This document shows positions 1 through 7,902 of a stretch of 64,000 nucleotides of DNA, piece after piece. The translations under genes were made by a program, and so were the position numbers. The DNA is from Clostridiaceae bacterium (lineage in GTDB: Bacteria > Bacillota > Clostridia > Peptostreptococcales > Peptostreptococcaceae), in assembly GCA_902362365.1 (NCBI GenBank), contig CABIVQ010000004.1, positions 1 to 64,000 on the forward strand, read 5' to 3'. Positions within the stretch are counted from its first letter, which is position 1. Each line of letters starts with the position of its first letter. Below the pieces are notes generated by a model, which saw only the letters and a program-made list of their open reading frames with translations, was not told where the DNA came from and ran no database searches.

Positions 1-120
1 CCTTTCATGTAAAGTAGTTTTGTGATTATTATTACTGTAACATGAACATAAACTTGTGAACTATTTTTTTACATATTTTTAGATGTTGCACTTAATATGA
101 TAATTTATCAATTAAATAAA

Positions 121-513
121 TTAACTTAATTTTTTAGATTTCTTACTTCTTTCTTTATGTCTTTTTTCCCAGAAATCTGCATTTTGAATACCTAAAGCTT
201 TAGGATCAAATACTAAATCTTCTCTAGTAATACCAGCTTTTCTCTGTGTTTCATAATTTTTAAGACAAGCCAGAGCAGGTTTTGTCATAAAGAATAAAGC
301 AATAATATTTATCCAAGCAGTTATTCCAACAACTATATCTCCCATTGTCCATGCAAGCACTGCTTTTTTTATGCATCCAAAGTATACAGTGGATATCATA
401 GCAACAAATGATTTACTAAATCTAGGTATAAAAGAATCTATAGCTAATTGCGTAAATGATGCATCATACTTAACACCTGGTAATAATAATCCCATTGCTA
501 TTAAAGTAGCAAA
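121..513 (-). pseudogene. Truncated sodium:alanine symporter (AgcS family), C-terminal fragment
   Basis: Only about the last 130 residues of an AgcS-type sodium:amino-acid symporter remain; intact members are usually 450-490 residues. The reading frame contains FATLIAMGLLLPG, then the last membrane segments (GDIVVGITAWINIIALFF) and a lysine-rich cytoplasmic tail. Reading upstream in the same frame, a TAG (514-516) comes just before FATLIA and the rest of the gene is absent; glpQ ends six bases further on. An internal ATG at 495 could start a 124-residue peptide, but it has no ribosome site. This is a deletion relic. Positions 1-120 after it hold no gene I can see. Confidence 0.85.
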
Positions 514-519
514 CTAAGA

Positions 520-1266
520 TTAAATCTGATGTTTTTCTTCATCTAAGATTTCTAACATTAATTCTGGATAATCACTAAATACGGCATCTACACCGCAGTT
601 AATCATTTTTCTCATTTGTGAAGGTGAATTAATTGTATAAACATAAACCTTTAAATTATTTTTATGAGCTAAGTTTACCATTTCTTTAGTCACTAACTCT
701 TTACTTATGTTTATACTATACACATTCAATTTTTTAGCATGGTCAACAACATTTTTTTCGGGTGCATAATCTTTTTCATATTCATAAAGAGCACCGTATT
801 TGTAATCAGAATCAATATTCTTAAATATATTTAAACATTTGTGATTAAAGCTAGAAATAAGAACATTATTTCTCAGATTATATTTGTCGACTAAATTAAG
901 TACATCTTGTTCTAAATCATAATGAATCTGATCTGTTTTGGCTTCTATGTTTAAAGTAATGTTTTTATCTTTAATAAGCTCAAAAACATCCTCTAAAGTA
1001 GGAACTTTGCATAAATCATTGTCAATAAATTCAAATTTTCTACATTTTAAGTTTTGTAACTCTTCTAAAGTATAGTCTTTAACTAGACCTTTTCCTTTAA
1101 AAGTACGTTGTACATCTTCATCATGTATAACGATTAGTTTACCATCTTTACTTTTGTGAACATCAAGCTCAATACCGTCAATAGGTAAGGTAAGTGCTTT
1201 TTCAAAAGATAAGATAGTATTTTCTGGGTAATCTCCACTTGCGCCCCTATGTGCAAATACTTTCAT
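520..1266 (-). CDS. glpQ: Glycerophosphodiester phosphodiesterase
   Basis: This 248-residue protein hydrolyses glycerophosphodiesters to glycerol-3-phosphate and an alcohol. The GDPD signature is complete: HRGASGDYPENT at residues 6-17, then ELDVHKSKDG with the metal-binding Glu/Asp and the second His, and a C-terminal VYVYTINSP...GVDAVFSDYP block typical of the TIM barrel end. It has no signal peptide, so it is probably cytoplasmic. The start has a good ribosome site (AAGAGGTG). It lies divergent to the glycerol-3-phosphate dehydrogenase operon about 0.8 kb away, and its product is that operon's substrate. Confidence 0.93.
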   Translation of the reverse strand: MKVFAHRGASGDYPENTILSFEKALTLPIDGIELDVHKSKDGKLIVIHDEDVQRTFKGKGLVKDYTLEELQNLKCRKFEFIDNDLCKVPTLEDVFELIKDKNITLNIEAKTDQIHYDLEQDVLNLVDKYNLRNNVLISSFNHKCLNIFKNIDSDYKYGALYEYEKDYAPEKNVVDHAKKLNVYSINISKELVTKEMVNLAHKNNLKVYVYTINSPSQMRKMINCGVDAVFSDYPELMLEILDEEKHQI

Positions 1267-1331
1267 ACAACACCTCTTATTTTAGTTTAGTTTTATAACA
1301 GAGACTTACAAAAAAATAAGAGAGGCAATAT

Positions 1332-1364
1332 AAATAAAGACTATATTTAAGATAGTCTTTATTT
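1332..1364. repeat. Perfect 13-bp inverted repeat upstream of glpQ
   Basis: AAATAAAGACTAT and its exact reverse complement are separated by 7 bases. It lies between the glpQ start and the mgtC relic. A T-rich run follows on the minus strand, so it may be a weak terminator or an operator; the sequence does not decide. Confidence 0.6.
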
Positions 1365-1506
1365 AAAAGCTCTCCCTTTATCTCCGCTATACATATAAAA
1401 TTCAACATATTTAGTATAAAATAAGAAATTTTTTCTGTCAATGGCGTATGAAATAATTTTACTCAGAATTTACATTAAGTATAAAAAGCATCAATAGGAG
1501 GAATTC

Positions 1507-1886
1507 ATGGGAGAAAGAGAAATTTTTTTAGATTACTACTAGCATTAATTGCTGGAGGAGTAACAGGTATAGAAAGAGAATGATTAAATAAGTTTGCAGG
1601 ATTTAGAACACATATATTAGTATCTTTAGGGGCTTGTATATCATCAATTATTTCTTTATAATTATTTTTGCAATATAATGGGGTCGCAAATTTAGATCCA
1701 GCAAAGTTATAGGCACAAGTATTATCAAGTATAGGTTTTTTAGGAACAGGTACGATTCTCAAGACATCTAGTGGAGTCAAGAGGTTAACTACTGCAGCTA
1801 GTATATGGTCAACTGTATGTATAGGTATTACAATTGGTTATGGATATTATTTTCTCGCTATTGTTTCATCTATAAAATCTATTTGA
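1507..1886 (+). pseudogene. MgtC/SapB family protein, degenerate
   Basis: Reading in frame after an early shift gives LLLALIAGGVTGIERE, then FAGFRTHILVSLGAC, SSIGFLGTGTIL and VKRLTTAASIWSTVCIGI, the conserved order of the MgtC/SapB membrane family (magnesium-related, virulence-associated). A good ribosome site (AGGAGG) and ATG remain at 1507. The T7 run near 1525 puts the start out of frame; adding one T restores EIFFRLLLA. Three nonsense codons follow: TGA at a position where the family has Trp (GIEREW), a TAA and a TAG. The gene is dead. The rest of 1267-2097 holds only the inverted repeat and the glp promoter and leader. Confidence 0.85.
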
Positions 1887-1917
1887 TAAGATTATTAGAA
1901 TATAAATAAAAATATTA

Positions 1918-1947
1918 TTGACAATTATAGAAGTTATTAAGTATAAT
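1918..1947 (+). promoter_or_regulatory. Sigma-A-type promoter of the glp operon
   Basis: TTGACA (1918-1923) and TATAAT (1942-1947) are both perfect consensus hexamers with an 18-bp spacer. The predicted start near 1954 gives a leader of about 145 bases before the first glp gene, which contains the terminator hairpin described next. Confidence 0.8.
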
Positions 1948-2006
1948 TTAAGGGAAAACGTTTAAAAACAAAATCTTAAAATAATAAATATTTAGGCTAA
2001 GAGTAA

Positions 2007-2064
2007 AGAGAGCCTCCTATATAATAAGCATTTTTATGCATATAGGGGGCTCTCTATATTTTTT
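2007..2064 (+). terminator. Leader intrinsic terminator (attenuator) before the glp operon
   Basis: AGAGAGCCTCCTATAT (2007-2022) pairs with ATATAGGGGGCTCTCT (2040-2055), 16 bp with a single G-U position, followed by a run of T. It lies between the strong promoter and the first glp start codon at 2098, so it must be read through for expression. In Bacillus subtilis the glpD and glpFK leaders carry such terminators, relieved by the RNA-binding antiterminator GlpP with glycerol-3-phosphate. The same control here is inference; no glpP gene is in the window. Confidence 0.75.
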
Positions 2065-2097
2065 TCCAAAATTAAGATAAATGTTGGAGGTAAAATT

Positions 2098-3558
2098 ATG
2101 TATGATATAGCAATAATAGGGGCAGGCATAACTGGAAGTTCAATTGCAAGAGAATTATCTAAATACAAGTTAAATACTGTAGTACTTGAAAAAGGTGTTG
2201 AAGTATGCCAAGGGACAACGAAGGCAAATAGTGCTATAGTACATGGGGGATTTGATGCAAAGATTGGAAGTTTAAAAGCAAAGCTAAATGTCAGAGGTAA
2301 TGAATTATATCCAAGTTTATGCGAGGATTTAAGTGTAGAGTTTAAGCAAATTGGCTCTTTAGTACTTGCATTTGATGAGGATGAAAAAAGACATATAGAA
2401 GACCTTTATAATAGAGGAGTAAAGAATCATGTAAATGGTCTTAGGTTATTAGATCATGAAGAAGTAATGAATATAGAACCAAATGTAAATAAAAACGTAG
2501 TAGGAGCATTACTTTGTGAAAGTGCTGGAATAGTATGTCCATTTAATTTAAATGTGGCTTTAATGGAAAATGCAATAAACAATGGAGTAGAGTTAAAGCT
2601 TCAATCTGAAGTTTTAGATATAAGGAAAGATAATGAACACTTTAATATAGAATTAGTAAATAACAGTAATATAAAAGCAAAGTATGTAATTAATGCTGCT
2701 GGAGTATACGCTGATAAAATAAATAACATGATAGGTGGAAATGAGTACTATATAACTGCAAGAAAAGGAGAGTACAAAATACTTGATAAGTCTGAAGGGA
2801 AAATAGCAAATCATGTATTATTCCAATGTCCAACTACAAAAGGAAAGGGAGTACTTGTTACACAAACAGTACATGGTAATTTATTAGTTGGACCTAATGC
2901 TAATGAAGTTGAAGATAAAGATGATAAGAGTACAAGTAAAGATGGAATAAATGAAATAGTAGAAGCATCTAGAAAAACAATAGAAAATATAAACTACAGA
3001 AAGACCATAACATCATTTGCAGGTCTTAGAGCAACAGCTTCTACAGGAGATTTTTGTATATTTGCTTCAAAAGTGGCTAAAAACTTTATAAATGCAGGTG
3101 GAATAGAATCTCCAGGATTAGCATCTGCACCAGCAATAGCAGAGTATGTAATAGAAATACTTAAAGAAGAAGGTTTAGAGTTAGAAGAAAATAAAAACTT
3201 TAACCCAATAAGAAAGAAACATAAGCCATTTTCACATATGACAACAGAAGAAAGAAATGAACTTATAAAAAGTGATGAAAGGTATAAGAAAATAATCTGT
3301 AGATGTGAAAGTGTAACAGAAGGTGAGATAGTAGATGCAATAAATAGACCTTGTGGTGCAAGGACTGTTGATGGAGTAAAAAGAAGAGTTAGACCAGGAA
3401 TGGGAATATGCCAAGGTGGTTTCTGTGGACCAAGAGTAATTGAAATAATAGCTAGAGAATTAAATATTCCTGTAGAAGAAGTGATAAAGGATTACGAAAA
3501 TTCGGAAGTAGTATTAGGGAAAGTAAAAGAATTAAGGGGTGAGTTAGTTGAAATATAA
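2098..3558 (+). CDS. FAD-dependent glycerol-3-phosphate dehydrogenase, GlpA/GlpO-like, with BFD-type Fe-S domain
   Basis: This 486-residue flavoprotein of the DAO family starts with a Rossmann FAD site (GAGITG, residues 8-13) and is predicted to oxidise glycerol-3-phosphate to dihydroxyacetone phosphate. The C-terminal ~90 residues form a BFD-like [2Fe-2S] domain with CRC at 401-403 and C-x4-C at 438/443. This architecture is that of clostridial GlpA-type subunits, which work with the next two gene products rather than with oxygen. It is the first gene of a three-gene operon behind an attenuated leader and overlaps the next gene by 11 bases, which suggests translational coupling. Confidence 0.88.
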   Translation: MYDIAIIGAGITGSSIARELSKYKLNTVVLEKGVEVCQGTTKANSAIVHGGFDAKIGSLKAKLNVRGNELYPSLCEDLSVEFKQIGSLVLAFDEDEKRHIEDLYNRGVKNHVNGLRLLDHEEVMNIEPNVNKNVVGALLCESAGIVCPFNLNVALMENAINNGVELKLQSEVLDIRKDNEHFNIELVNNSNIKAKYVINAAGVYADKINNMIGGNEYYITARKGEYKILDKSEGKIANHVLFQCPTTKGKGVLVTQTVHGNLLVGPNANEVEDKDDKSTSKDGINEIVEASRKTIENINYRKTITSFAGLRATASTGDFCIFASKVAKNFINAGGIESPGLASAPAIAEYVIEILKEEGLELEENKNFNPIRKKHKPFSHMTTEERNELIKSDERYKKIICRCESVTEGEIVDAINRPCGARTVDGVKRRVRPGMGICQGGFCGPRVIEIIARELNIPVEEVIKDYENSEVVLGKVKELRGELVEI

Positions 3559-4792
3559 TGTTGTAGTTATTGGTGGAGGACCTGCTGGTCTAGGTGCAGC
3601 GGTTGAAGCGAAAAGAAATGGTGCAGGAAATGTTCTTATAATAGAAAGAGATAGAGAACTTGGAGGAATACTTAACCAATGTATACATAACGGATTTGGG
3701 CTTCATGAATTTAAGGAAGAACTAACAGGTCCTGAATATGCAGGTAAATTTATAGAGATGGTTAAAGAAGAAAATATAGATTATATGTTAAATACTATGG
3801 TTTTAAATATAAATGAAGATAAAAGTATTGAAGCTCTTGGAGAAGAGGGGCTTATAAATATTCAGGCAGATGCAATAGTTTTAGCTATGGGATGTAGAGA
3901 GAGAACAAGAGGCGCCATAGATATACCAGGTTACAGACCAGCTGGAGTATACACAGCAGGTGCAGCACAAAGACTAAGTAACATGGATGGATACATGGTA
4001 GGTAAAGAAATAGTTATTTATGGTTCTGGAGATATAGGTTTAATAATGGCTAGACGTATGACTTTAGAAGGAGCTAAAGTAAAGGCTGTAGTAGAAATAA
4101 ATCCTCACTCAAGTGGCCTTACTAGAAATATAGTACAATGCTTAGATGACTTTGGAATACCATTAAAACTAAGTACTTCTATAAGTTATATACATGGGAA
4201 GAACAGAGTAAGTGGAGTAACTCTTAGTAAGTTAGATGAAAATAGAAACCCTATAAAAGGTGAAGACGAATTTATAGAATGTGATACAGTTTTATTATCA
4301 GTAGGTCTAATACCTGAAAATGAACTTAGTGTTGATGCTGGTGTTAACTTAGATATGAGAACTAGTGGACCAATAGTGAATAACTCTATGCTAACTAATA
4401 TAGATGGGGTATTTGCTTGTGGTAATGTTGTTCATGTTCATGATTTAGTTGACTTTGTTACTAAAGAAAGTAGAATAGCTGGTAAAAATGCAGCGAAGTA
4501 CTGCTTAAATAAGTTAGAAAATAATGAAACTATAAATACAGTTGCAGGAGAAGGGATAGGATATATAGTACCTCAAAATGTTGATAGAAATAGCAATGAA
4601 GACATTAACTTATTTATGAGAGTAAGAAATATTTATAAAAATAAAAAGCTAGTAGTAAGAAGCAATGATAAAGTTGTTTTAGAAAAGAAAAGATTACACA
4701 TGATACCATCAGAGATGGAAAGTATTAATATAAAAACTGATATATTGAAAAATATTACAGGTAATATAACCGTAAGTGTTGAGGAGGCTTAA
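3548..4792 (+). CDS. NAD(P)/FAD-dependent oxidoreductase, GlpB-like partner subunit
   Basis: The protein has 414 residues with an N-terminal FAD motif GGGPAG (residues 9-14), a redox-like CIHNGFG segment, and a second dinucleotide site (YGSGDIGL) characteristic of the pyridine nucleotide-disulfide reductase fold. It probably passes electrons from the dehydrogenase to an acceptor. The start is TTG at 3548, inside the upstream gene and preceded by AAGGGGTGAG; no better start exists before the Rossmann motif. Clostridia and Thermotogales commonly have this trio of dehydrogenase, reductase and DUF1667 genes. Confidence 0.87.
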   Translation: MKYNVVVIGGGPAGLGAAVEAKRNGAGNVLIIERDRELGGILNQCIHNGFGLHEFKEELTGPEYAGKFIEMVKEENIDYMLNTMVLNINEDKSIEALGEEGLINIQADAIVLAMGCRERTRGAIDIPGYRPAGVYTAGAAQRLSNMDGYMVGKEIVIYGSGDIGLIMARRMTLEGAKVKAVVEINPHSSGLTRNIVQCLDDFGIPLKLSTSISYIHGKNRVSGVTLSKLDENRNPIKGEDEFIECDTVLLSVGLIPENELSVDAGVNLDMRTSGPIVNNSMLTNIDGVFACGNVVHVHDLVDFVTKESRIAGKNAAKYCLNKLENNETINTVAGEGIGYIVPQNVDRNSNEDINLFMRVRNIYKNKKLVVRSNDKVVLEKKRLHMIPSEMESINIKTDILKNITGNITVSVEEA

Positions 4793-4794
4793 AG

Positions 4795-5175
4795 ATGAGC
4801 GCAGTAGATACTTTAATTAAAACAAAGCTAACTTGTATAGTTTGTCCTATGGGATGCCATTTAAATGTAGAACAATCAGAAGAAGGATTCAAAGTAGAAG
4901 GAAATACTTGTAAAAGGGGAGAAAAGTACGCTGTACAAGAACTTACTAATCCTACAAGAGTTATAACTACGACTGTAAAGCTTGAAAACTCATACTTACA
5001 GCTACTACCAGTTAAAACAGAAGACCCTATTCCAAAGGGAATGATATTTGATATTATGGAAGCGTTAGATAAGGTCAGAGTTAATGCTCCAGTTAAAGTG
5101 GGGGATGTAATAGTAGAAAATATTTTAGATACAGGTGTTAATGTAATAAGTGCAAAAACTATGGATGTAATGTAG
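4795..5175 (+). CDS. DUF1667 domain protein, third subunit of the glp oxidoreductase set
   Basis: This small 126-residue protein has C14-x2-C17-x3-C21 (CIVCPMGC) and C39 (NTCKRGE), the cysteine pattern of the DUF1667 family, which suggests a metal or Fe-S site. It starts 2 bases after the preceding stop with a strong GAGGAGG ribosome site. DUF1667 proteins accompany GlpA/GlpB-like flavoproteins and probably act as a small redox subunit; the precise role is not established. The transcript ends at the nested inverted repeat downstream. Confidence 0.85.
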   Translation: MSAVDTLIKTKLTCIVCPMGCHLNVEQSEEGFKVEGNTCKRGEKYAVQELTNPTRVITTTVKLENSYLQLLPVKTEDPIPKGMIFDIMEALDKVRVNAPVKVGDVIVENILDTGVNVISAKTMDVM

Positions 5176-5183
5176 TGTATGGG

Positions 5184-5333
5184 CGTATTTTAGAATAATT
5201 GTTTATTTGGTGAATGGGGTGAGGTGTGAGTATAAAGTTTCTTCCATGCAGTTGAGAAGATGCTGCAAATATCATCAACTTTATATTTCACACTTTCACC
5301 CTAGTAATTTGTAAGTGTTTATTCTAAGATACG
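5184..5333. repeat. 150-bp nested inverted repeat between convergent operons
   Basis: The outer arms CGTATTTTAGAATAA (5184-5198) and TTATTCTAAGATACG (5319-5333) differ at one position. Inside them a GGTGAGGTGTGAG-type arm followed by TATAAAGTT (to about 5239) pairs with AACTTTATA and a TTTCACACTTTCACC-type arm (5277-5300). At the tip, TGCAG and CTGCA can form a small hairpin. A T-rich run follows on the plus strand. It lies between the DUF1667 gene and the convergent NapH-like gene. It is far larger than the other terminators here. It may be a two-way terminator, a structured RNA or a MITE-like element; no clear target-site duplication is visible. Confidence 0.7.
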
Positions 5334-5367
5334 TTTTATTTTTTGTGTGTATAATTAGAAAATATGA

Positions 5368-5940
5368 TTAATTTTTAGATTTTGATATTAGTTGTGTCAT
5401 TGTTCCCATTGGACAATAGATGCACCATGATCTTGGTTTGTATAAAATCATTGTGATTATTCCAAGTAGTGTAGATGTAACCATCATACTATAAAAACCA
5501 AATGCAAATTGAGCGATCCAAGGACTAGTCATAGATGTATTTACCCAGTTCCATGGAAGTTTGAATGTCCAAAATAATGTTATTACTTCCTTTACATTTG
5601 AAGCCCCACTGAATACTAAATAAGTATTGAATAACATAACTATAAACATTGTCATAAAAAAGGTTAAAAATCCATACCTAAAGTGTTTGCTTACCAAAAA
5701 CCTAGGCATATCCTTATGTCTAGATAGTTTCAAATTATCACCTAGGATATTAAGTAGCTGACCTCTTCCGCAATAGGAGTGACAATATTTTTTACCACCA
5801 TTAGATGCAGATATTATCAATGGAACTAAGAAACATATAAGCCCTAGCCAAGCAAATAAGATATTAAACAATCCTAAAGTTAAATATAAAATACTCAAAA
5901 TCCATAGATGATTTTTAAAATTCGTTTTATTCTTTTTCAT
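5368..5940 (-). CDS. Membrane 4Fe-4S protein, NapH/NosR C-terminal-like
   Basis: The 190-residue protein has about five hydrophobic segments and two cysteine pairs on cytoplasmic-type loops: C53-x3-C57 (CHSYCGRG) and C173-x2-C176 (CIYCPMG). This twin arrangement is typical of the NapH/NosR/RdxA membrane ferredoxin family, which moves electrons between quinones or flavins and soluble ferredoxins. Its start is 2 bases from the stop of the upstream ferredoxin gene, so the two form an operon. The final acceptor cannot be read from the sequence. Confidence 0.8.
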   Translation of the reverse strand: MKKNKTNFKNHLWILSILYLTLGLFNILFAWLGLICFLVPLIISASNGGKKYCHSYCGRGQLLNILGDNLKLSRHKDMPRFLVSKHFRYGFLTFFMTMFIVMLFNTYLVFSGASNVKEVITLFWTFKLPWNWVNTSMTSPWIAQFAFGFYSMMVTSTLLGIITMILYKPRSWCIYCPMGTMTQLISKSKN

Positions 5941-5942
5941 AT

Positions 5943-6152
5943 CTAATCATTTACCTCCATTTGCTTAATTTCTATAATTGATGCTGGACATGCTTTAGCG
6001 CATTTTCCACATCCAACACATTTTTTAGTGTCTATTTCAGCAACGATATCTTTATTTATTTTTATTATTTGTAAAGGACATACCTTTAAACAAGTACCAC
6101 ATGCAACACATAATCTTGTGTCAATAAAAGCTTTTCTTTTTAATATTGCCAT
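5943..6152 (-). CDS. 2[4Fe-4S] ferredoxin
   Basis: The 69-residue protein has two complete C-x2-C-x2-C-x3-C motifs: C15, C18, C21, C25 and C45, C48, C51, C55. Each is followed by a proline (CPLQII, CPASII), as in clostridial-type dicluster ferredoxins. An N-terminal KRKAFIDTR extension resembles ferredoxin subunits of larger complexes. A strong ribosome site (GGAGG) precedes the start. It is the first gene of an operon with the NapH-like protein, its likely electron partner. Confidence 0.9.
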   Translation of the reverse strand: MAILKRKAFIDTRLCVACGTCLKVCPLQIIKINKDIVAEIDTKKCVGCGKCAKACPASIIEIKQMEVND

Positions 6153-6193
6153 GATATAACCTCCGAAATTTATATGATTTATGTTTAAAGGAT

Positions 6194-6229
6194 ATTATAT
6201 TTAGAGGCATTATTCAGTGATATTGTCAC
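6194..6229 (-). promoter_or_regulatory. Candidate promoter and GTGA-N5-TCAC dyad upstream of the ferredoxin operon
   Basis: On the minus strand a TATAAT (plus positions 6194-6199) lies about 40 bases before the ferredoxin start. Just upstream, GTGA (6217-6220) and TCAC (6226-6229) form a dyad with a 5-base spacer, like CRP/FNR-family half-sites but one base shorter than the E. coli CRP spacing. A redox or nutrient regulator could act here; this is inference. Confidence 0.35.
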
Positions 6230-6290
6230 ATAATGAATTGATTATAAATATTGGAAATTAGAAGAAGATATTTATACAGGAGGTGTTTAT

Positions 6291-6588
6291 ATGGAAATAA
6301 AGAATGATGGCATGATTGGTAATTTACTTAAAGATATTAATGAGGTAATTCCTAAGCCTGATGATTCAGCTCTTAAAATTTGTAAGTTAATTAAACGTTC
6401 TGGAGATGTCGTTGGATATGAATTGTCTAATTCTAAAAATTAGCAAATATTAAGGTATAAAGATGGCTAAGAACGGTAAAATTGTGGGAGTTACTGTAGC
6501 TACAAATAAAGGAAACGAGTATTTAAGAAGTTTGACTGATGATAGTGAGGGTAATAACCTAAGTAATCTTCCATCAATAACAGATTAG
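6291..6588 (+). pseudogene. DUF3892 domain protein, frameshifted
   Basis: A 50-codon ORF (6291-6443) with a very good ribosome site (AGGAGGTG) ends GDVVGYELSNSKN. A second frame from 6463 reads MAKNGKIVGVTVATNKG, then EYLRS and NNLSNLP, the conserved end of DUF3892 proteins. Shifting by one base in the A5 run near 6437 joins them as KISKY-stop-GIKMAKNG, where the stop (TAA) probably replaced GAA. One frameshift plus one nonsense codon therefore split the gene. The function of DUF3892 is unknown. The remaining sequence to 6782 shows only a ribosome site for the next gene. Confidence 0.75.
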
Positions 6589-6782
6589 TTAAAATCTATA
6601 AGATTTAATTGACTATAGTATTAGTCTGGTTAATAAATGTAGACTAAGGGTATCTATAGCTAGTATAATATTATCTAGATTAATAATAGATTCTAATTCT
6701 TTATTATGATGTCGAATTTTTACAATACAAGAAGATAATATGTGAGTATAATAGGTATAGATTATTTTTAGGAGGAAAAAAT

Positions 6783-7166
6783 ATGATAAATAAAATAGGT
6801 AAAATAACTATATATGTAAATAACCAGGAGGAAGCTAGAAAGTTTTGGACTGAAAAGTTAAATTTCGTGGTTAAGTTTGAACAACAAATGGGTCCTAATA
6901 TGACATGGTTAGAAGTTGGACCAAGTGAAAATGAGTTTACTACTTTTGTTTTATATGATAAGAAAATGATGCAGGCTCAAAACCCTTCTGCAAATGTAGG
7001 GCATCCATCTATATTATTAAGTACAGAAAATATAGAATCTGCTTATAATGAGATGAAAGATAATGGTGTTAAAGTTGGTGAATTAATGACAATGCCTTAT
7101 GGAAAGATGTTCTCATTTAAGGACCAAGATGGAAATGACTATTTACTTAGAGAAGATAAATTTTAA
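6783..7166 (+). CDS. VOC family (glyoxalase/bleomycin resistance-like) protein
   Basis: The 127-residue protein matches a single vicinal-oxygen-chelate module pair: an N-terminal IGKITIYVNNQEEARKFWTEKLNF strand-helix unit and a C-terminal GKMFSFKDQDGNDYLLRE unit. Members bind a metal in a beta-alpha-beta barrel and include lyases, dioxygenases and drug-binding proteins; the substrate cannot be predicted. The ribosome site TTAGGAGG is 8 bases before ATG. It is monocistronic and ends at a clear terminator. Confidence 0.85.
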   Translation: MINKIGKITIYVNNQEEARKFWTEKLNFVVKFEQQMGPNMTWLEVGPSENEFTTFVLYDKKMMQAQNPSANVGHPSILLSTENIESAYNEMKDNGVKVGELMTMPYGKMFSFKDQDGNDYLLREDKF

Positions 7167-7180
7167 TAATAATTTTTAAT

Positions 7181-7215
7181 AAAAATAACCTATTAGCGTA
7201 GGTTATTTTTTATTT
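7181..7215 (+). terminator. Intrinsic terminator after the VOC gene
   Basis: AAAAATAACCTA and TAGGTTATTTTT form a perfect 12-bp stem with a 6-base loop and a T-rich tail. Confidence 0.9.
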
Positions 7216-7330
7216 ACATTTATTTATTTTGAAATATTACTGTTTTGAAAATCATAACTTTAGCATTAGCATTGTATAAAATTATTTATTGTTTTACGAT
7301 AAAAAAATATTGTTTTTTAATATTAAATTA

Positions 7331-7359
7331 TTGACAAAGAATAAGAATGAGTTTAATAT
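7331..7359 (+). promoter_or_regulatory. Promoter of the DUF2975/HTH operon
   Basis: TTGACA (7331-7336) is followed after 17 bases by TAATAT (7354-7359), about 38 bases before the DUF2975 start codon. Confidence 0.6.
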
Positions 7360-7396
7360 TAGAAACATACTAAGATAATAAAGTGAGGTAATAAAG

Positions 7397-7891
7397 ATGA
7401 AAATAACTACAAATAGAAGTTCAAAGATTTTAAACAATATAGTGCTGGTGGGTATAGTTCTAACATTACTATTACTTATAGGAACTCCATTAGTATTAAC
7501 TGCATTTTTTAAAACTCAATCATTAATAGAAGATTCAAATATAGTTAGCATAATTACAGTTGCAATATATATTTGTGCAATACCATATGTGTATGCATTG
7601 GTTTTATTAAAGAAATTATGTGAATTAGTAGCAAATAAAAATCCTTTTTCACCAAGAGTACCAGTTATTTCAAAAAAGATAGCTATGTGTGCATTTAGCG
7701 AAGTAATATTATTCAATGGTGTAACAATATTTTTATGTTACTTCTATGATATGTATTTATATGCTTTAACTATATTCTCATGTATTATAGTTTCATTTGT
7801 TTCAATAGCAATAGGTTTTATGAGTCTAGTTTCTTCAAAGCTATTTGAGATGGCAATAGAGATTAAAGATGAAAATGATAAAACAATATAA
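7397..7891 (+). CDS. DUF2975 membrane protein
   Basis: The 164-residue protein has four predicted membrane helices (about residues 14-36, 50-72, 95-120, 122-148) and the DUF2975 loop KKLCELVANKNPFSPRVPVISKKIA between helices two and three. DUF2975 proteins are almost always encoded beside a small YozG-type helix-turn-helix regulator, as here, and may sense an envelope signal for it; that role is inference. It is separated from the regulator gene by 11 bases with a shared AAAGGAGG ribosome site. Confidence 0.85.
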   Translation: MKITTNRSSKILNNIVLVGIVLTLLLLIGTPLVLTAFFKTQSLIEDSNIVSIITVAIYICAIPYVYALVLLKKLCELVANKNPFSPRVPVISKKIAMCAFSEVILFNGVTIFLCYFYDMYLYALTIFSCIIVSFVSIAIGFMSLVSSKLFEMAIEIKDENDKTI

Positions 7892-7902
7892 AGGAGGTAG
7901 TT

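Noticed and set aside
1..120. Coding remnant upstream of the symporter fragment
   Set aside because: All frames are broken and no protein family motif could be read.
1505..1780. 91-codon minus-strand ORF
   Set aside because: It is antisense to the mgtC relic, whose plus-strand reading shows clear family motifs.
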